Assembly: GCF_002866025.1 (NCBI RefSeq)
Contig: NZ_LNDE01000001.1
Coordinates: forward strand, 620,001 to 684,000
DNA from: Thermotoga sp. KOL6
GTDB taxonomy: Bacteria; Thermotogota; Thermotogae; Thermotogales; Thermotogaceae
Reading direction: 5' to 3'
DNA length: 64,000 nt
Positions 29,936-39,342 of this stretch are shown piece by piece. The notes beneath the pieces are model-generated. The model ran no database searches. It saw nothing but the letters and a program-made list of their open reading frames with translations, and was not told the origin of the DNA. A program made the translations under genes and the position numbers. Positions within the stretch are counted from its first letter, which is position 1; each line of letters starts with the position of its first letter.

Positions 29936-32784
29936 CTTACCACCTTACTCTTAAAGAAAGAAAACAGCTCTTTCAAGTCTTTTGTAAGAATGCGAACAGT
30001 ATTTTCGAACATTGTCTTTTCAATTTCACCTTCTATTACCCTCCACGGTACGTTATCCGATCCTTTATAGCTCCACGTCTTAAGATCCAATCCCATGTCT
30101 TCGAGAAGCTTTTCGTAAATTCCCTTCAAAACACGTCCTTTTATCCCAGAATTTTCCAAAAATTCTTCCAACTCTTTTATGTTTTTCACACTCAGAATAA
30201 TTTCCATCAATTTATCTCGACTGGGAAAAAGCTTTGACAGTTCATCTCTACGTTTTTCTATACTCTGATTAGAGTAACAAAGGTTGATAACAGCACCTTT
30301 TCTAAGCAGATCGATCACCTCGTAAATACTGAGAGGGAAATCATAGAAAAATATGTCACCTTTAATGTAAGTTGGCAGACCGTCAGAGTTGCTTGTGAGA
30401 ATTGCCTTTTGAACGGAACCGTTTTCTATCATACCTATCACTTTCATCTTTTTTTCCAAATCCATTCCCCCGTAATATACGAGGACATTCCTACCGAGCT
30501 TTGAGTAAACCACCGGCACTAATTTTTTTTCAGAAACAACGACGGAGAAACCACTGTATTCTTTCAAAGACTCAAGAGAAAAAGAACCACGTTGATCCGA
30601 AATGAAAAATTCTTCCAATTCGTCGGTTCTGAATTCTAAAGCTTCGTATCCTGTCCCTTTTAAAAACGTTTCCAATTCCAGAGTATTCATCGAAGATATC
30701 AGGACAAATTTTTCGGGATATCTTTCCACAATATCCAAAAACCTCTGAACCTGTTCGTTGCGGGCGAAAGACACAAAATCTTGAAATTCACTAATAACGA
30801 ACAAATTGAAATCATCCAATGGAAGATGCTTCAAGAACCCCATCAGGGTTAAGACTACTATTTCGCTTTCTCTGTTCTTTGAAAGTGTGGAATTCACGAA
30901 TCCTGGTAACTTTGTGGTACTGTATCTAGTTAAACAACCAGATACGTTCTGTGCTGCTGCATTTGTTAACGAAACAACAGCGAGCCTTCCACCGACTTCC
31001 TCTTTGACAGAAAGTAGAAATTTAGTCTTGGAAGGATAAGGAACCTTCACAACCGTCCTTTTTCGGGATCCTCTCAGAATGTTTTCTACTGCTTTATTTT
31101 TCACGTGGAAGCTCGGTTTCACTTCCAAAGATACAAGGTAATAGTGTAGACTACCTCCCATGGGTCTCACATTGACAACGACATTGCCCTTCGTTGGACA
31201 GACAGGGAGGGTAGAGAAACTATCCGCTAGATTTTTAAAACCGTAACCAACAATCTCCAGTTTTTTTTCTCCATTTCTCAAGTGAAGGATGACGTTGCTG
31301 TTCTCTTCACCGAAAAAGTGTATCTTTTCTATGATCAAGTCACTGAAGAGAAGAACAGGCTCTGGATTGCCTTGGCCAAAAGGCATGAGACGTCCTATGT
31401 CATTGACAAACTGCCCGTTTATATCCTCAATTTTAATTTCCGCATCAACTATAACTTTTTCTTCCCTTTCCTCTAAAACGAGGTTTTTCACGTGTTCTCT
31501 GAAAACATTAAGTTGCTCTCTCCTGAGAGTGAATCCTGCCGCAGAAGCGTGTCCTCCTATTTCATCGAATATCTCCAACGTCTGATCGGAAAAAACGCTC
31601 ATTATATCGTAACCGTTGTAGCTCCTAATGGATCCTTTTGCAAATTCATCACTTAAAGAGACCACTGCAACAGGTTTTTCATATCGATTTGCCAGTTTTG
31701 CCGCTACGATACCTATAACTCCAAGATGCCAATTTTCTTTTGCGACCACTATGATAGGCTCCTTCCAAAGGTCATTTGCCTCGATGATTTCAACAGCTTC
31801 CCTGTATATCTCTCTTTCAGTTTTTCTCCGAATGTTGTTCAATTCCATTAATCTATCCACAACATCATTTGCCCTTATCGGATCGGTCATCGTCAACAAC
31901 TTGAAAGCATCTATCGCACTTCCCATCCGGCCTGCAGCATTAAGCCGAGGAGCCACTTTGTAACTAATATCATGGGATGTCAACCCTTTCAAACCGAGCC
32001 TTTCAAGGAGCTTTCTCAATCCGATTCGTCTCGTCTCTTTCAACAGTTCTATGCCTTTTTTCACGAAATACCTGTTCTCATCCAGCAGGGAAACCATGTC
32101 TGCCACAGTTCCCAGAGCCACTAATTCTAGAAATTTTTCTACTCCGGAGTACTTTATAACTCGGGCGAGAGCTTGGACGAGTTTGTAAGTTACTCCTACA
32201 CCAGCCAGATCTCTGAAAGGATATTTTTCCCCAGGCACTTTTGGGTTCACCACAGCGTCGGCTGGGGGTACCTCGTTGTTCACTTCGTGGTGATCTGTTA
32301 CGATCACTTTCATACCAAGATCCTTTGCAAGGGCGATGGACTCGAAAGCAGTGATACCACAATCGACGGTTACCAAATAAGATACATTTTCTTCTCTAAA
32401 AGCGGTAATGTTTTCTGGTTGGACACCGTATCCCTCTTCTATACGGTGCGGAATGTAAACATCAACCAACCAACCGTTCTCTTCAAGAAACTCTTTCAAT
32501 ATCGCTGCGGATGTTATTCCGTCTACATCGTAGTCACCATGAATCAACACACGAGATTTTTCTGCACGAGCCTTGAGCAAGATTTCCACAGCTTTTTCCA
32601 TGTCCTTGAAAAGGAAGGGATCATGCTGATGCGACTCGTCTATAAACAGAAAGGATTCAACAGCTTCTTCAGTATCGATTCCGCGATTCACCAGTATTCT
32701 GGCCGCTATTTCGGTGAGACCAAAATGCTGTGAAATCCTCTTCACAGCTCCTTCATTGGGTTGTGAGAGTTCCCACTTTTTCAT
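29932..32784 (-). CDS. recJ: Single-strand exonuclease RecJ with fused degenerate helicase-like domain
   Basis: 950 residues, far longer than enteric RecJ (577). Residues 1-430 hold the DHH/DHHA1 nuclease (HGDYDVDG at 82-89, DHH at 164-166, GGHASAAGF at 410-418), then an OB domain to about 555. Residues 575-840 resemble a decayed RecQ-type SF2 helicase: VPYPSKTKFLL in place of the P-loop, LFVISEFQDF in place of the DEAH region, and YYGGMDLEKKMKVIGMIENG with IFFYDFPLSIYEVIDL in place of motifs V-VI. The ATPase residues are lost, so this part is probably a DNA-binding platform. Confidence 0.9.
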   Translation of the reverse strand: MKKWELSQPNEGAVKRISQHFGLTEIAARILVNRGIDTEEAVESFLFIDESHQHDPFLFKDMEKAVEILLKARAEKSRVLIHGDYDVDGITSAAILKEFLEENGWLVDVYIPHRIEEGYGVQPENITAFREENVSYLVTVDCGITAFESIALAKDLGMKVIVTDHHEVNNEVPPADAVVNPKVPGEKYPFRDLAGVGVTYKLVQALARVIKYSGVEKFLELVALGTVADMVSLLDENRYFVKKGIELLKETRRIGLRKLLERLGLKGLTSHDISYKVAPRLNAAGRMGSAIDAFKLLTMTDPIRANDVVDRLMELNNIRRKTEREIYREAVEIIEANDLWKEPIIVVAKENWHLGVIGIVAAKLANRYEKPVAVVSLSDEFAKGSIRSYNGYDIMSVFSDQTLEIFDEIGGHASAAGFTLRREQLNVFREHVKNLVLEEREEKVIVDAEIKIEDINGQFVNDIGRLMPFGQGNPEPVLLFSDLIIEKIHFFGEENSNVILHLRNGEKKLEIVGYGFKNLADSFSTLPVCPTKGNVVVNVRPMGGSLHYYLVSLEVKPSFHVKNKAVENILRGSRKRTVVKVPYPSKTKFLLSVKEEVGGRLAVVSLTNAAAQNVSGCLTRYSTTKLPGFVNSTLSKNRESEIVVLTLMGFLKHLPLDDFNLFVISEFQDFVSFARNEQVQRFLDIVERYPEKFVLISSMNTLELETFLKGTGYEALEFRTDELEEFFISDQRGSFSLESLKEYSGFSVVVSEKKLVPVVYSKLGRNVLVYYGGMDLEKKMKVIGMIENGSVQKAILTSNSDGLPTYIKGDIFFYDFPLSIYEVIDLLRKGAVINLCYSNQSIEKRRDELSKLFPSRDKLMEIILSVKNIKELEEFLENSGIKGRVLKGIYEKLLEDMGLDLKTWSYKGSDNVPWRVIEGEIEKTMFENTVRILTKDLKELFSFFKSKVVR

Positions 32785-32814
32785 CCTCCGTGATCTCCTT
32801 TTCTTTTTTTAATA

Positions 32815-32842
32815 ATTTTACCATACCTTATGAGTGATACAA
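32815..32842 (-). promoter_or_regulatory. Promoter of the recJ-ruvX-tRNA-mreB-flg series
   Basis: On the minus strand TTGTAT (32842-32837) and TAAAAT (32820-32815) are 16 bases apart. It is about 30 bases from the recJ start. The plus-strand TACAAT at 32838-32843, a possible -10 for the divergent HD gene, overlaps its -35. Confidence 0.6.
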
Positions 32843-32866
32843 TTTAACTTGAGAGGTGATGGGGAT

Positions 32867-34282
32867 ATGTTGAAAAAAGTTTCGAGAGATCCCATTCATT
32901 CGGAGATATACCTGTATCCTCTGGAAATACTCGTTACTGATACAAAGATAGTTCAGAGATTGAGGTTTCTTTCCCAACTTGCAGGAGCAACGATCGTATA
33001 CCCAGGAGCTACCCACACTCGATTCGCCCATTCTCTCGGAGCCATGCACATCGCTGGAATATATGCCAGGAATCTGTTCACCGATCCACATAGAATCAGA
33101 CTCGTTCGTTTGGCTGCCCTCTTGCATGATGTAGGACACGGTCCTTTCAGCCATCAATTCGACGATGTGGTTTTCAAAAAGTACGGTTATGAAGATGGCC
33201 ATGATGAATTCAGAAACAAAATCGTTTTCGAAAAGCTTCCAGAAGAAATGATAAGGGTTTTCAGCTCTTACAATTCGCGATTGAAACAAGCAGTAGAAGA
33301 GGACATCAGAGAAACTTTTGGAGATCTCTCCGTGGAAGATGCGTTTGAAAAGTTGGCAAGAGAAATAGTGGACGTGTTCAACGGTGAGGGAACAGGGAGC
33401 GTAGATTTCAACATCATTCAGGGTCCCCTCGGTGCAGACAGACTCGATTTTCTACTGAGAGACTCTTATCACAGTGGTGTAGGACATTTCACTCCTATGA
33501 ACGTGGACAGAGTTTTAAGAAACTCGCTCGTTAAAATGAAAGAAGGAAAGGAGATCCTGTGTTATCACGTAAAAGTCATCGACAACATCTACTCCATACT
33601 TTTTAGCCGTTTCATGATGTACAAAAACGTATACTTCCACAAGACATCAAGAGCAGCAGATCTCATGATTCAAGAGATTCTCTCACGCGCCTGTGAGATT
33701 TTGAATTTGAAAGAACGTTTGGAAAATTTGGACGAATTTTTGGAGTTGACGGATTATTCCATTCTCAAAGAACTGGAATTGAAAGGAGACGCTGAGACCA
33801 AAAAACTCATAGAACGCTTTAAAACTCGAAATCTTTGGAAAATGGTAGTCGAACGTCCGTTCTCAACGGAGGGTTTTGATCCATCTGAGTTGAGCCTCTC
33901 AGCTGCAAAGAGTATCATAGACAAGATGGTGGAAAACATAGAAAACCTTTTGAAGAAAGACGAAGAAATCGAAGAAACGGATAGAAAGATACTCGAGGAC
34001 ATCCGTGAAAGAAGAGAAGATTATTTCAGAATAGACACACCTTACAAGCTCACGATCTTCCATCCGGATGAATTCCTACAAAACAACGTCTTTCTTTACG
34101 ATCCAAAAATTGACGAAGTGATCACTGTAGACGATTACGTGAAAAAATACCCTGCTTATAAGCTCATGGTGAGTAACATGATACAGATCGTCAGGATCTA
34201 TGTCACAGAAGACGTTCGAGAGACACTATACAAATATAAAATCGTACCCGAAGATGGAAGAAAGGCGGTTACGAGATGGTGA
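32867..34282 (+). CDS. HD-domain phosphohydrolase (COG1078, dGTPase-like)
   Basis: A 471-residue member of the dGTPase-related HD family. DPIHSEIYLYP at the N-terminus and the metal motifs FAHSLGAMHIA and LLHDVGHGPFSHQFD match the SAMHD1/dGTPase group, as does DRLDFLLRDS. The likely reaction is hydrolysis of a nucleoside triphosphate, but the substrate is not shown. The ATG at 32867 follows GAGAGGTGAT. It overlaps the next gene by 7 bases. Confidence 0.85.
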   Translation: MLKKVSRDPIHSEIYLYPLEILVTDTKIVQRLRFLSQLAGATIVYPGATHTRFAHSLGAMHIAGIYARNLFTDPHRIRLVRLAALLHDVGHGPFSHQFDDVVFKKYGYEDGHDEFRNKIVFEKLPEEMIRVFSSYNSRLKQAVEEDIRETFGDLSVEDAFEKLAREIVDVFNGEGTGSVDFNIIQGPLGADRLDFLLRDSYHSGVGHFTPMNVDRVLRNSLVKMKEGKEILCYHVKVIDNIYSILFSRFMMYKNVYFHKTSRAADLMIQEILSRACEILNLKERLENLDEFLELTDYSILKELELKGDAETKKLIERFKTRNLWKMVVERPFSTEGFDPSELSLSAAKSIIDKMVENIENLLKKDEEIEETDRKILEDIRERREDYFRIDTPYKLTIFHPDEFLQNNVFLYDPKIDEVITVDDYVKKYPAYKLMVSNMIQIVRIYVTEDVRETLYKYKIVPEDGRKAVTRW

Positions 34283-36099
34283 ATGCGAGGAAATTCGTGT
34301 TGTTTCTTTTGGATGTTGGTTTGACTCTCTTTTCTGGTGTGATCGCTCTTTTCGCAAGGTTTGGTTTTGATTTCCAGGAAATGAGTCGTTACAACGAATC
34401 AATTCTCGTGTACACTCTCATTGCCTCTGTCATCTATATCTTGAACAGAAATTATTCTGTTGTGTGGGAATACGCGAATGCTAGAGATTTCCTCCTTCTC
34501 ATAAGGGGAAGTGTCGCCTCATACATTGCAAATCTCGTCTTTTTCTATTTCTATCGGAGTATCATCCTTCCACGTTCGGTGGGGTTTGCTACCTTCTTAG
34601 GTTCAATGGTTCTTATCGTCCTGAGCAGAATAACATGGCAATGGTTGATTTTGAACAGAAGGAAGAAAAAAACCGGTGAAAAGAGGATATTGATCATTGG
34701 AGCAGGTGACGCCGGGGTATCTATATTAGAAGAGTTTGAGAAACATCCACACCTCGGAAAAGTGATTGCCTTCGTAGATGACTCTCCGAGAAAAATCGGG
34801 AGAAGGGTGAGAGGAATCCCTGTTTTCGGACCTGTAGACAGAATCATGGATCTGGTAGAACAATTCGTCATAGACGAAGTAATTGTGGCCATTCCTTCTG
34901 CAACCAAGCAACAGATGGAGCGTATTTTGGAAAAAATAGACCTGAAAAGAGTAAAAGTGAAAACGTTACCGAGCATAAGAGAACTTATGGAGGAAAAAGT
35001 AAAGCTTTCACACTTGAAAGAAATCTCGATAGAAGATCTCTTAGGAAGAGAGGAAGTGAAAGTCAATATCCGTGAGATAGAAAATTTCTTGAAAGGAAAA
35101 AGAGTTCTGGTCACCGGAGCCGGTGGAAGTATAGGATTCGAACTCTGCAAACAAATAGCAAAGATCGATCCAGAAGAGATAATTCTTTTAGGACACGGTG
35201 AAAACAGCATTTACCTTATAGACGAGTTCCTCAACGAAAACTTTCCCAATCTGAAAAGAAAAAGGATAATAGCGGATGTTGCTGAAAGAAAAATCTTAGA
35301 ATATTGGTTGTCTAAGCTGACTCCCGAGATTGTATTCCACGCAGCGGCTCACAAACACGTTCATCTGATGGAAGAAAATCCTTTAGAGGCTTTCCGAGTA
35401 AACACTCTTGGAACGATAAATCTCATAGAACTTTCAAAAAAGACGGGTGTGAAGCACTTCGTTTTCATCTCTACGGACAAGGCAGTGAATCCTTCCTCGG
35501 TAATGGGACTCACGAAAAGAATTTCGGAACTATACATCCTATCACAAAACAACACCAGAACAAGATTCTCTATAGTCAGATTCGGAAATGTACTTGGAAG
35601 CCGCGGTAGTGTGGTGGAGAAATTCAAGCGTCAAATAGAAAAAGGTGGTCCTGTAACTGTAACAGATCCGAGAATGAAACGTTACTTCATGTCCATTCCA
35701 GAAGCGGTTTCTCTCATCCTCCAATCTTTACTCTATTCGTCGGGAAAAGACCTGTTCATACTCGATATGGGAGAGCAGATTCCAATCGTCAAACTCGCGG
35801 AAACGATGATCATGCTTTCCGGATTCATTCCTCATCAAGATGTAAAAATTGTATTCACAGGCTCTAGACCAGGAGAAAAGATTTACGAAGAACTCACCTA
35901 CCCTTATGAAAAGAAAGAACCCACTCCTCATCCTAAGATCTTCAAAGTGCTTTCTGAGAAGGACTTTTCAGAAAAAGAAGTTCGAGCTTCAATTGAAAGG
36001 ATGAAAAATGCTTACGAAAGGATGGACATGGAAAGGCTTTTCGAAGAGATGAAGAAGCTCGTTCCGGAGGCAAGAATAAATGCTGGAATTTTTGGTTAG
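34276..36099 (+). CDS. Membrane-anchored nucleotide-sugar 4,6-dehydratase (CapD/WbpM type)
   Basis: A 607-residue enzyme with four N-terminal helices (to about 125), a CoA-binding-like Rossmann domain (IIGAGDAGVS, about 140-260) and an extended SDR catalytic domain with TGAGGSIG (279-286), STDK (399-402) and MGLTK (410-414), where Asp/Lys/Met replace the usual Tyr triad, as in UDP-GlcNAc inverting or retaining dehydratases. It makes UDP-4-keto-6-deoxy amino sugars for surface glycans. ATG start at 34276, translationally coupled to the HD gene. Confidence 0.9.
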   Translation: MVNARKFVLFLLDVGLTLFSGVIALFARFGFDFQEMSRYNESILVYTLIASVIYILNRNYSVVWEYANARDFLLLIRGSVASYIANLVFFYFYRSIILPRSVGFATFLGSMVLIVLSRITWQWLILNRRKKKTGEKRILIIGAGDAGVSILEEFEKHPHLGKVIAFVDDSPRKIGRRVRGIPVFGPVDRIMDLVEQFVIDEVIVAIPSATKQQMERILEKIDLKRVKVKTLPSIRELMEEKVKLSHLKEISIEDLLGREEVKVNIREIENFLKGKRVLVTGAGGSIGFELCKQIAKIDPEEIILLGHGENSIYLIDEFLNENFPNLKRKRIIADVAERKILEYWLSKLTPEIVFHAAAHKHVHLMEENPLEAFRVNTLGTINLIELSKKTGVKHFVFISTDKAVNPSSVMGLTKRISELYILSQNNTRTRFSIVRFGNVLGSRGSVVEKFKRQIEKGGPVTVTDPRMKRYFMSIPEAVSLILQSLLYSSGKDLFILDMGEQIPIVKLAETMIMLSGFIPHQDVKIVFTGSRPGEKIYEELTYPYEKKEPTPHPKIFKVLSEKDFSEKEVRASIERMKNAYERMDMERLFEEMKKLVPEARINAGIFG

Positions 36100-36955
36100 T
36101 TTTTTTGGAACTTTCACTCTGTTCTTGATAGGAAAAAGGACAGGCTTTCTCGATCATCCTTCCTCCAGAAAATTACACGAAAGCGCTGTCCCGCCGGTTG
36201 GTGGTATTGCTATTTTCCTGACGTTACTGGTTTTTGGAAGGGACAATCCTGTTTTTGTCTACTCGATTCCCATGTTTGTTCTTGGAATACTGGACGATAT
36301 CTTCGATCTTTCGTACAAGGTAAAACTCACTGCCACCGCTTTCGTTTCTCTTTGGTATGTTCTTTCCGTGCCACTCGAAACATACATTTTTGGTACAAAG
36401 GTTCCCCAAATTCTTCTCCTCATTTGGATTCTTGGAATGGTGAACGCCTTCAATGTCATAGACGGAATAGACGGTTTGATGGGAGGGATATCTTTCCTGA
36501 TGGCTCTTTTGCTAGGGGAAAAGAGCCTTGCTTTTTCCATCTTGGGGTTCATCCCTATGAATCTTCCACCAGCAAAAGTGTTCCTCGGAAACAACGGGTC
36601 TTTTTTTCTCGGTACCTTCCTTTCATTGGCAAGCTTCCAGTTCTTTGACGGAGACATTGGATTCGCAACGCTTTTCCTTGGTCTTCCCTTTTATGAAATA
36701 GTTTTCAGTTTTTTAAGAAGAGCCTGGAAAAGGAAAAATCCTTTTTCACCAGATAAATTTCACACCCATCATGTGTTTTGTCGAAGACTTGGAAAGTGGG
36801 GCTCTTTTATTACTCTTCTCTCGATTTCTGCTTTCTTCAATCTCCTTGGGTTATCCGAGAAGTTCCAGACCTTCTTCCTTTACTTGGTGATCTGTATTAT
36901 CCTCTTTTTCACTTACAGCCTGTTTCAAAGCGACTATCGCGGTTTCGATCTGTGA
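36080..36955 (+). CDS. Polyprenyl-phosphate sugar-1-phosphate transferase (WecA/TagO/MraY superfamily)
   Basis: A 291-residue membrane enzyme with about nine helices. Motifs are ILDDIFDLSYKVKL (the catalytic Asp pair), NVIDGIDGLMGG and the C-terminal HTHHVF His box. It transfers a sugar-1-phosphate to undecaprenyl phosphate and starts a surface polymer, in line with the dehydratase upstream (20-base overlap). The last 105 bases overlap the DUF1385 gene on the opposite strand. Confidence 0.88.
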   Translation: MLEFLVSFFGTFTLFLIGKRTGFLDHPSSRKLHESAVPPVGGIAIFLTLLVFGRDNPVFVYSIPMFVLGILDDIFDLSYKVKLTATAFVSLWYVLSVPLETYIFGTKVPQILLLIWILGMVNAFNVIDGIDGLMGGISFLMALLLGEKSLAFSILGFIPMNLPPAKVFLGNNGSFFLGTFLSLASFQFFDGDIGFATLFLGLPFYEIVFSFLRRAWKRKNPFSPDKFHTHHVFCRRLGKWGSFITLLSISAFFNLLGLSEKFQTFFLYLVICIILFFTYSLFQSDYRGFDL

Positions 36956-37741
36956 GTCATCTGGCTTTGCCGTAGTCAAGTACTGAAGAAGATAACCCGG
37001 AAAGTACAAGACTTTTATCCATCCCTTTCCCTCGAAGAAGGCGGCAAGTTTTAGAAACTCATAAGAAATTCCTGCCGCGAACGGGAGTAAAATCAACCTT
37101 GAAATTATTCTTGTCCACACAGAGAGCTCTATAAGCGCTCCAAAAACGCTGAGCAGAACGATAGCGACTATCAGAAAAATCATGACGAAGTTGGTTCCAC
37201 ACCTTGGATGTACAGTGGAATATTTCCTAACATTCTCCACTGTTAACTCTTCGCCGTGTTCGTACGCGTGTATCGTCATGTGCTCTGCTCCATGATATTG
37301 AAAGACCCTCTTCACGTCTTTGAAAAGAGAGATAATCCAAACATAGAGAAGGAAGAGACCTAACCTAATAAATCCCTCGACGATCGAATAAAGAAACTCA
37401 TCTTCCTTTTTAATCAGAAAATTTGTCAGGAAAATAGGCGCTACGACAAAAAGACCCACAGCGAGTCCAATCGCCAAAATCAAAGAGAAAAATTTCTCAC
37501 TGCTTTTCATCTCTTCACCCGAAGAGATCTCTGAGGAAAGGTTGAGAGCCTTTATTCCAAAATACAAGGAGATGAAAAGAGAATAAAAACCTCTCAAAAA
37601 AGGGACCCTTGCCCATTTTGGGAATCTTACACTTCCCAAATCCTTTACCACAATCTCCCCAGAGGTTTTCCTAACAGCCAGAGATACTCTCTTCGCTATC
37701 ATGAGAACTCCTTCAATAACCGCCTGTCCACCTACTTTCAC
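36851..37741 (-). CDS. DUF1385 family membrane protein (YqhQ-like)
   Basis: A 296-residue protein starting [13 protein letters not shown], the DUF1385 signature, with [27 protein letters not shown] (possible metal site) and HPRCGTNF. It has about five membrane helices. The function is unknown; it is called a predicted metal-dependent enzyme in COG3872. GTG start with GGAGAGG 5 bases upstream. Its last 35 codons are antisense to the end of the transferase gene; this tail ([10 protein letters not shown] type) extends past the usual family end. Confidence 0.85.
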   Translation of the reverse strand: MKVGGQAVIEGVLMIAKRVSLAVRKTSGEIVVKDLGSVRFPKWARVPFLRGFYSLFISLYFGIKALNLSSEISSGEEMKSSEKFFSLILAIGLAVGLFVVAPIFLTNFLIKKEDEFLYSIVEGFIRLGLFLLYVWIISLFKDVKRVFQYHGAEHMTIHAYEHGEELTVENVRKYSTVHPRCGTNFVMIFLIVAIVLLSVFGALIELSVWTRIISRLILLPFAAGISYEFLKLAAFFEGKGWIKVLYFPGYLLQYLTTAKPDDSQIETAIVALKQAVSEKEDNTDHQVKEEGLELLG

Positions 37742-37779
37742 TGTATCCTCTCCTTTCCAAATTTAATGATACACCAAAA

Positions 37780-37788
37780 TGCTATAAT
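37780..37788 (+). promoter_or_regulatory. Extended -10 promoter of the AMMECR1 operon
   Basis: TGC-TATAAT (37780-37788) is an extended -10 element; I see no good -35. The predicted start near 37795 leaves a leader of about 15 bases that consists of the GGTGGTGA ribosome binding site. Confidence 0.55.
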
Positions 37789-37809
37789 TATCTTGTGGTG
37801 GTGAGAATT

Positions 37810-38334
37810 ATGATAGGTGAGCATCCTTATGTGAAGTGGGCAATCAGGGTTATAGAAAATTACGTAAGATATGGGAAAATAATAGAACCTGACGAAAATG
37901 TACCAAAGGAGCTTTTTAAAAGAAAAGCAGGAGCTTTTGTAACTCTTCATAAAACGGACGGTTCATTGAGAGGATGTATAGGAACTTTTCTGCCCACGAA
38001 ACCAAATCTTGCCCTTGAAATAAGAGACAATGCCATAGCTGCTGCTACTCAAGACCCTCGTTTTCCCCCGGTTACTCCTGATGAACTGGATGATATAGAA
38101 GTCCACGTCGACATTCTCAGCACACCTGAACCCGTGAGAGACCTCTCGGAGCTCGACCCCAAGAAGTACGGCGTGATAGTTATGAAAGGTTGGAGAAGAG
38201 GGTTACTCCTTCCAGATATAGAAGGTGTCAACACCGTGGAAGAGCAACTCAGAATAGCCAAACTGAAAGCAGGTATCCCGGAGTGGGATGACGAGGTAGA
38301 AATATACAAGTTTACAGTCGAACGTTACAAGTGA
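37810..38334 (+). CDS. AMMECR1 domain protein
   Basis: A 174-residue single-domain protein with the invariant LRGCIGTF motif, [12 protein letters not shown] and the C-terminal [15 protein letters not shown]. The biochemical role of AMMECR1 is not settled. The adjacent radical SAM gene is its usual partner in the AmmeMemoRadiSam set; the Memo component is not in this window. The ATG at 37810 has GGTGGTGA 6 bases upstream. Confidence 0.9.
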   Translation: MIGEHPYVKWAIRVIENYVRYGKIIEPDENVPKELFKRKAGAFVTLHKTDGSLRGCIGTFLPTKPNLALEIRDNAIAAATQDPRFPPVTPDELDDIEVHVDILSTPEPVRDLSELDPKKYGVIVMKGWRRGLLLPDIEGVNTVEEQLRIAKLKAGIPEWDDEVEIYKFTVERYK

Positions 38335-38346
38335 GGAGGAGGAGAC

Positions 38347-39342
38347 ATGGAGAAAATGGCGATACACTTTGAACCTCTTGAAGGAAAAAAGGTGAAATGT
38401 CTTCTGTGTCCACATGAGTGTCGCCTCGATGAGGGACAAGTGGGACTGTGTGGAGTTAGAAAAAACAAAGGCGGTGCGTTAGTAAGTTTGAACTATGGAG
38501 AAGTAACTGCCATAGCTATGGATCCAATAGAAAAAAAGCCACTTTTTCATTTCAATCCAGGCGAACAGATTTTTTCTGTTGGAACATTCGGATGTAATTT
38601 CAAGTGTGGATTTTGTCAAAATTGGGAGATTTCACAGATGAAGCCTGAGACAAAAAAAGTGACACCAGAACAGCTCGTAAAAATTGCCTCTATAAATAGA
38701 GAATCCAAGGGTATTGCTTTTACGTACAACGAGCCCCTCGTCTGGTTCGAATTTGTCCTAGACACTTCCCGAGTAGCTGTAAAGGAAGGAATGTACTGCG
38801 TCTTGGTAACGAACGGATATATAAATGAGGAACCACTGGAGCTGTTGTTTCAATCCATTCATGCGATGAACATTGACCTCAAGGGATTCAACAGAGATTT
38901 CTACAGGGAGATCGGAGGAGATCTGGACGTGGTCCTCAGAAACATTGAAAAGGTGTATAATGCTGGAATCCACATTGAGTTGACTACACTCATTATTCCG
39001 GGGAAAAACGATGACAGAGAAGATTTGAAAAGAGAATTCGAATGGATAGCAAATTTGGACAAAGACATTCCTTTACATATCAGTCGATACTTTCCGAACT
39101 ACAAATACACCATCCCTCCTACCCCTATAGAAGAACTCATTGAGATATATGAATTGGCGAAAAAGTATCTAAACTTTGTGTATCTAGGAAACGTTTGGGA
39201 TGAAAGATTCGAAAGCACTTTCTGCCCTGATTGTGGCAACCTTGTTATTAGAAGGCGAGGATATGAAGTAGAGAAGATTGGATTAGATGAAGAAGGGAAG
39301 TGCAAAAAGTGTGGTCGTCAAATAGCAACAATCATTGGATAA
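38347..39342 (+). CDS. AmmeMemoRadiSam-type radical SAM enzyme (PflA-like)
   Basis: A 331-residue radical SAM protein with the cluster motif CNFKCGFC (Cys83, Cys87, Cys90), an N-terminal Cys set (Cys18, Cys21, Cys25, Cys35) and a C-terminal zinc-ribbon-like pair of CxxC (CPDC and CKKC). This architecture is that of COG1180 proteins found beside AMMECR1 and Memo genes. The substrate is unknown; a radical modification of a protein or nucleotide is possible. It starts 12 bases after the AMMECR1 stop, with GAGGAGGAG upstream. Confidence 0.9.
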   Translation: MEKMAIHFEPLEGKKVKCLLCPHECRLDEGQVGLCGVRKNKGGALVSLNYGEVTAIAMDPIEKKPLFHFNPGEQIFSVGTFGCNFKCGFCQNWEISQMKPETKKVTPEQLVKIASINRESKGIAFTYNEPLVWFEFVLDTSRVAVKEGMYCVLVTNGYINEEPLELLFQSIHAMNIDLKGFNRDFYREIGGDLDVVLRNIEKVYNAGIHIELTTLIIPGKNDDREDLKREFEWIANLDKDIPLHISRYFPNYKYTIPPTPIEELIEIYELAKKYLNFVYLGNVWDERFESTFCPDCGNLVIRRRGYEVEKIGLDEEGKCKKCGRQIATIIG

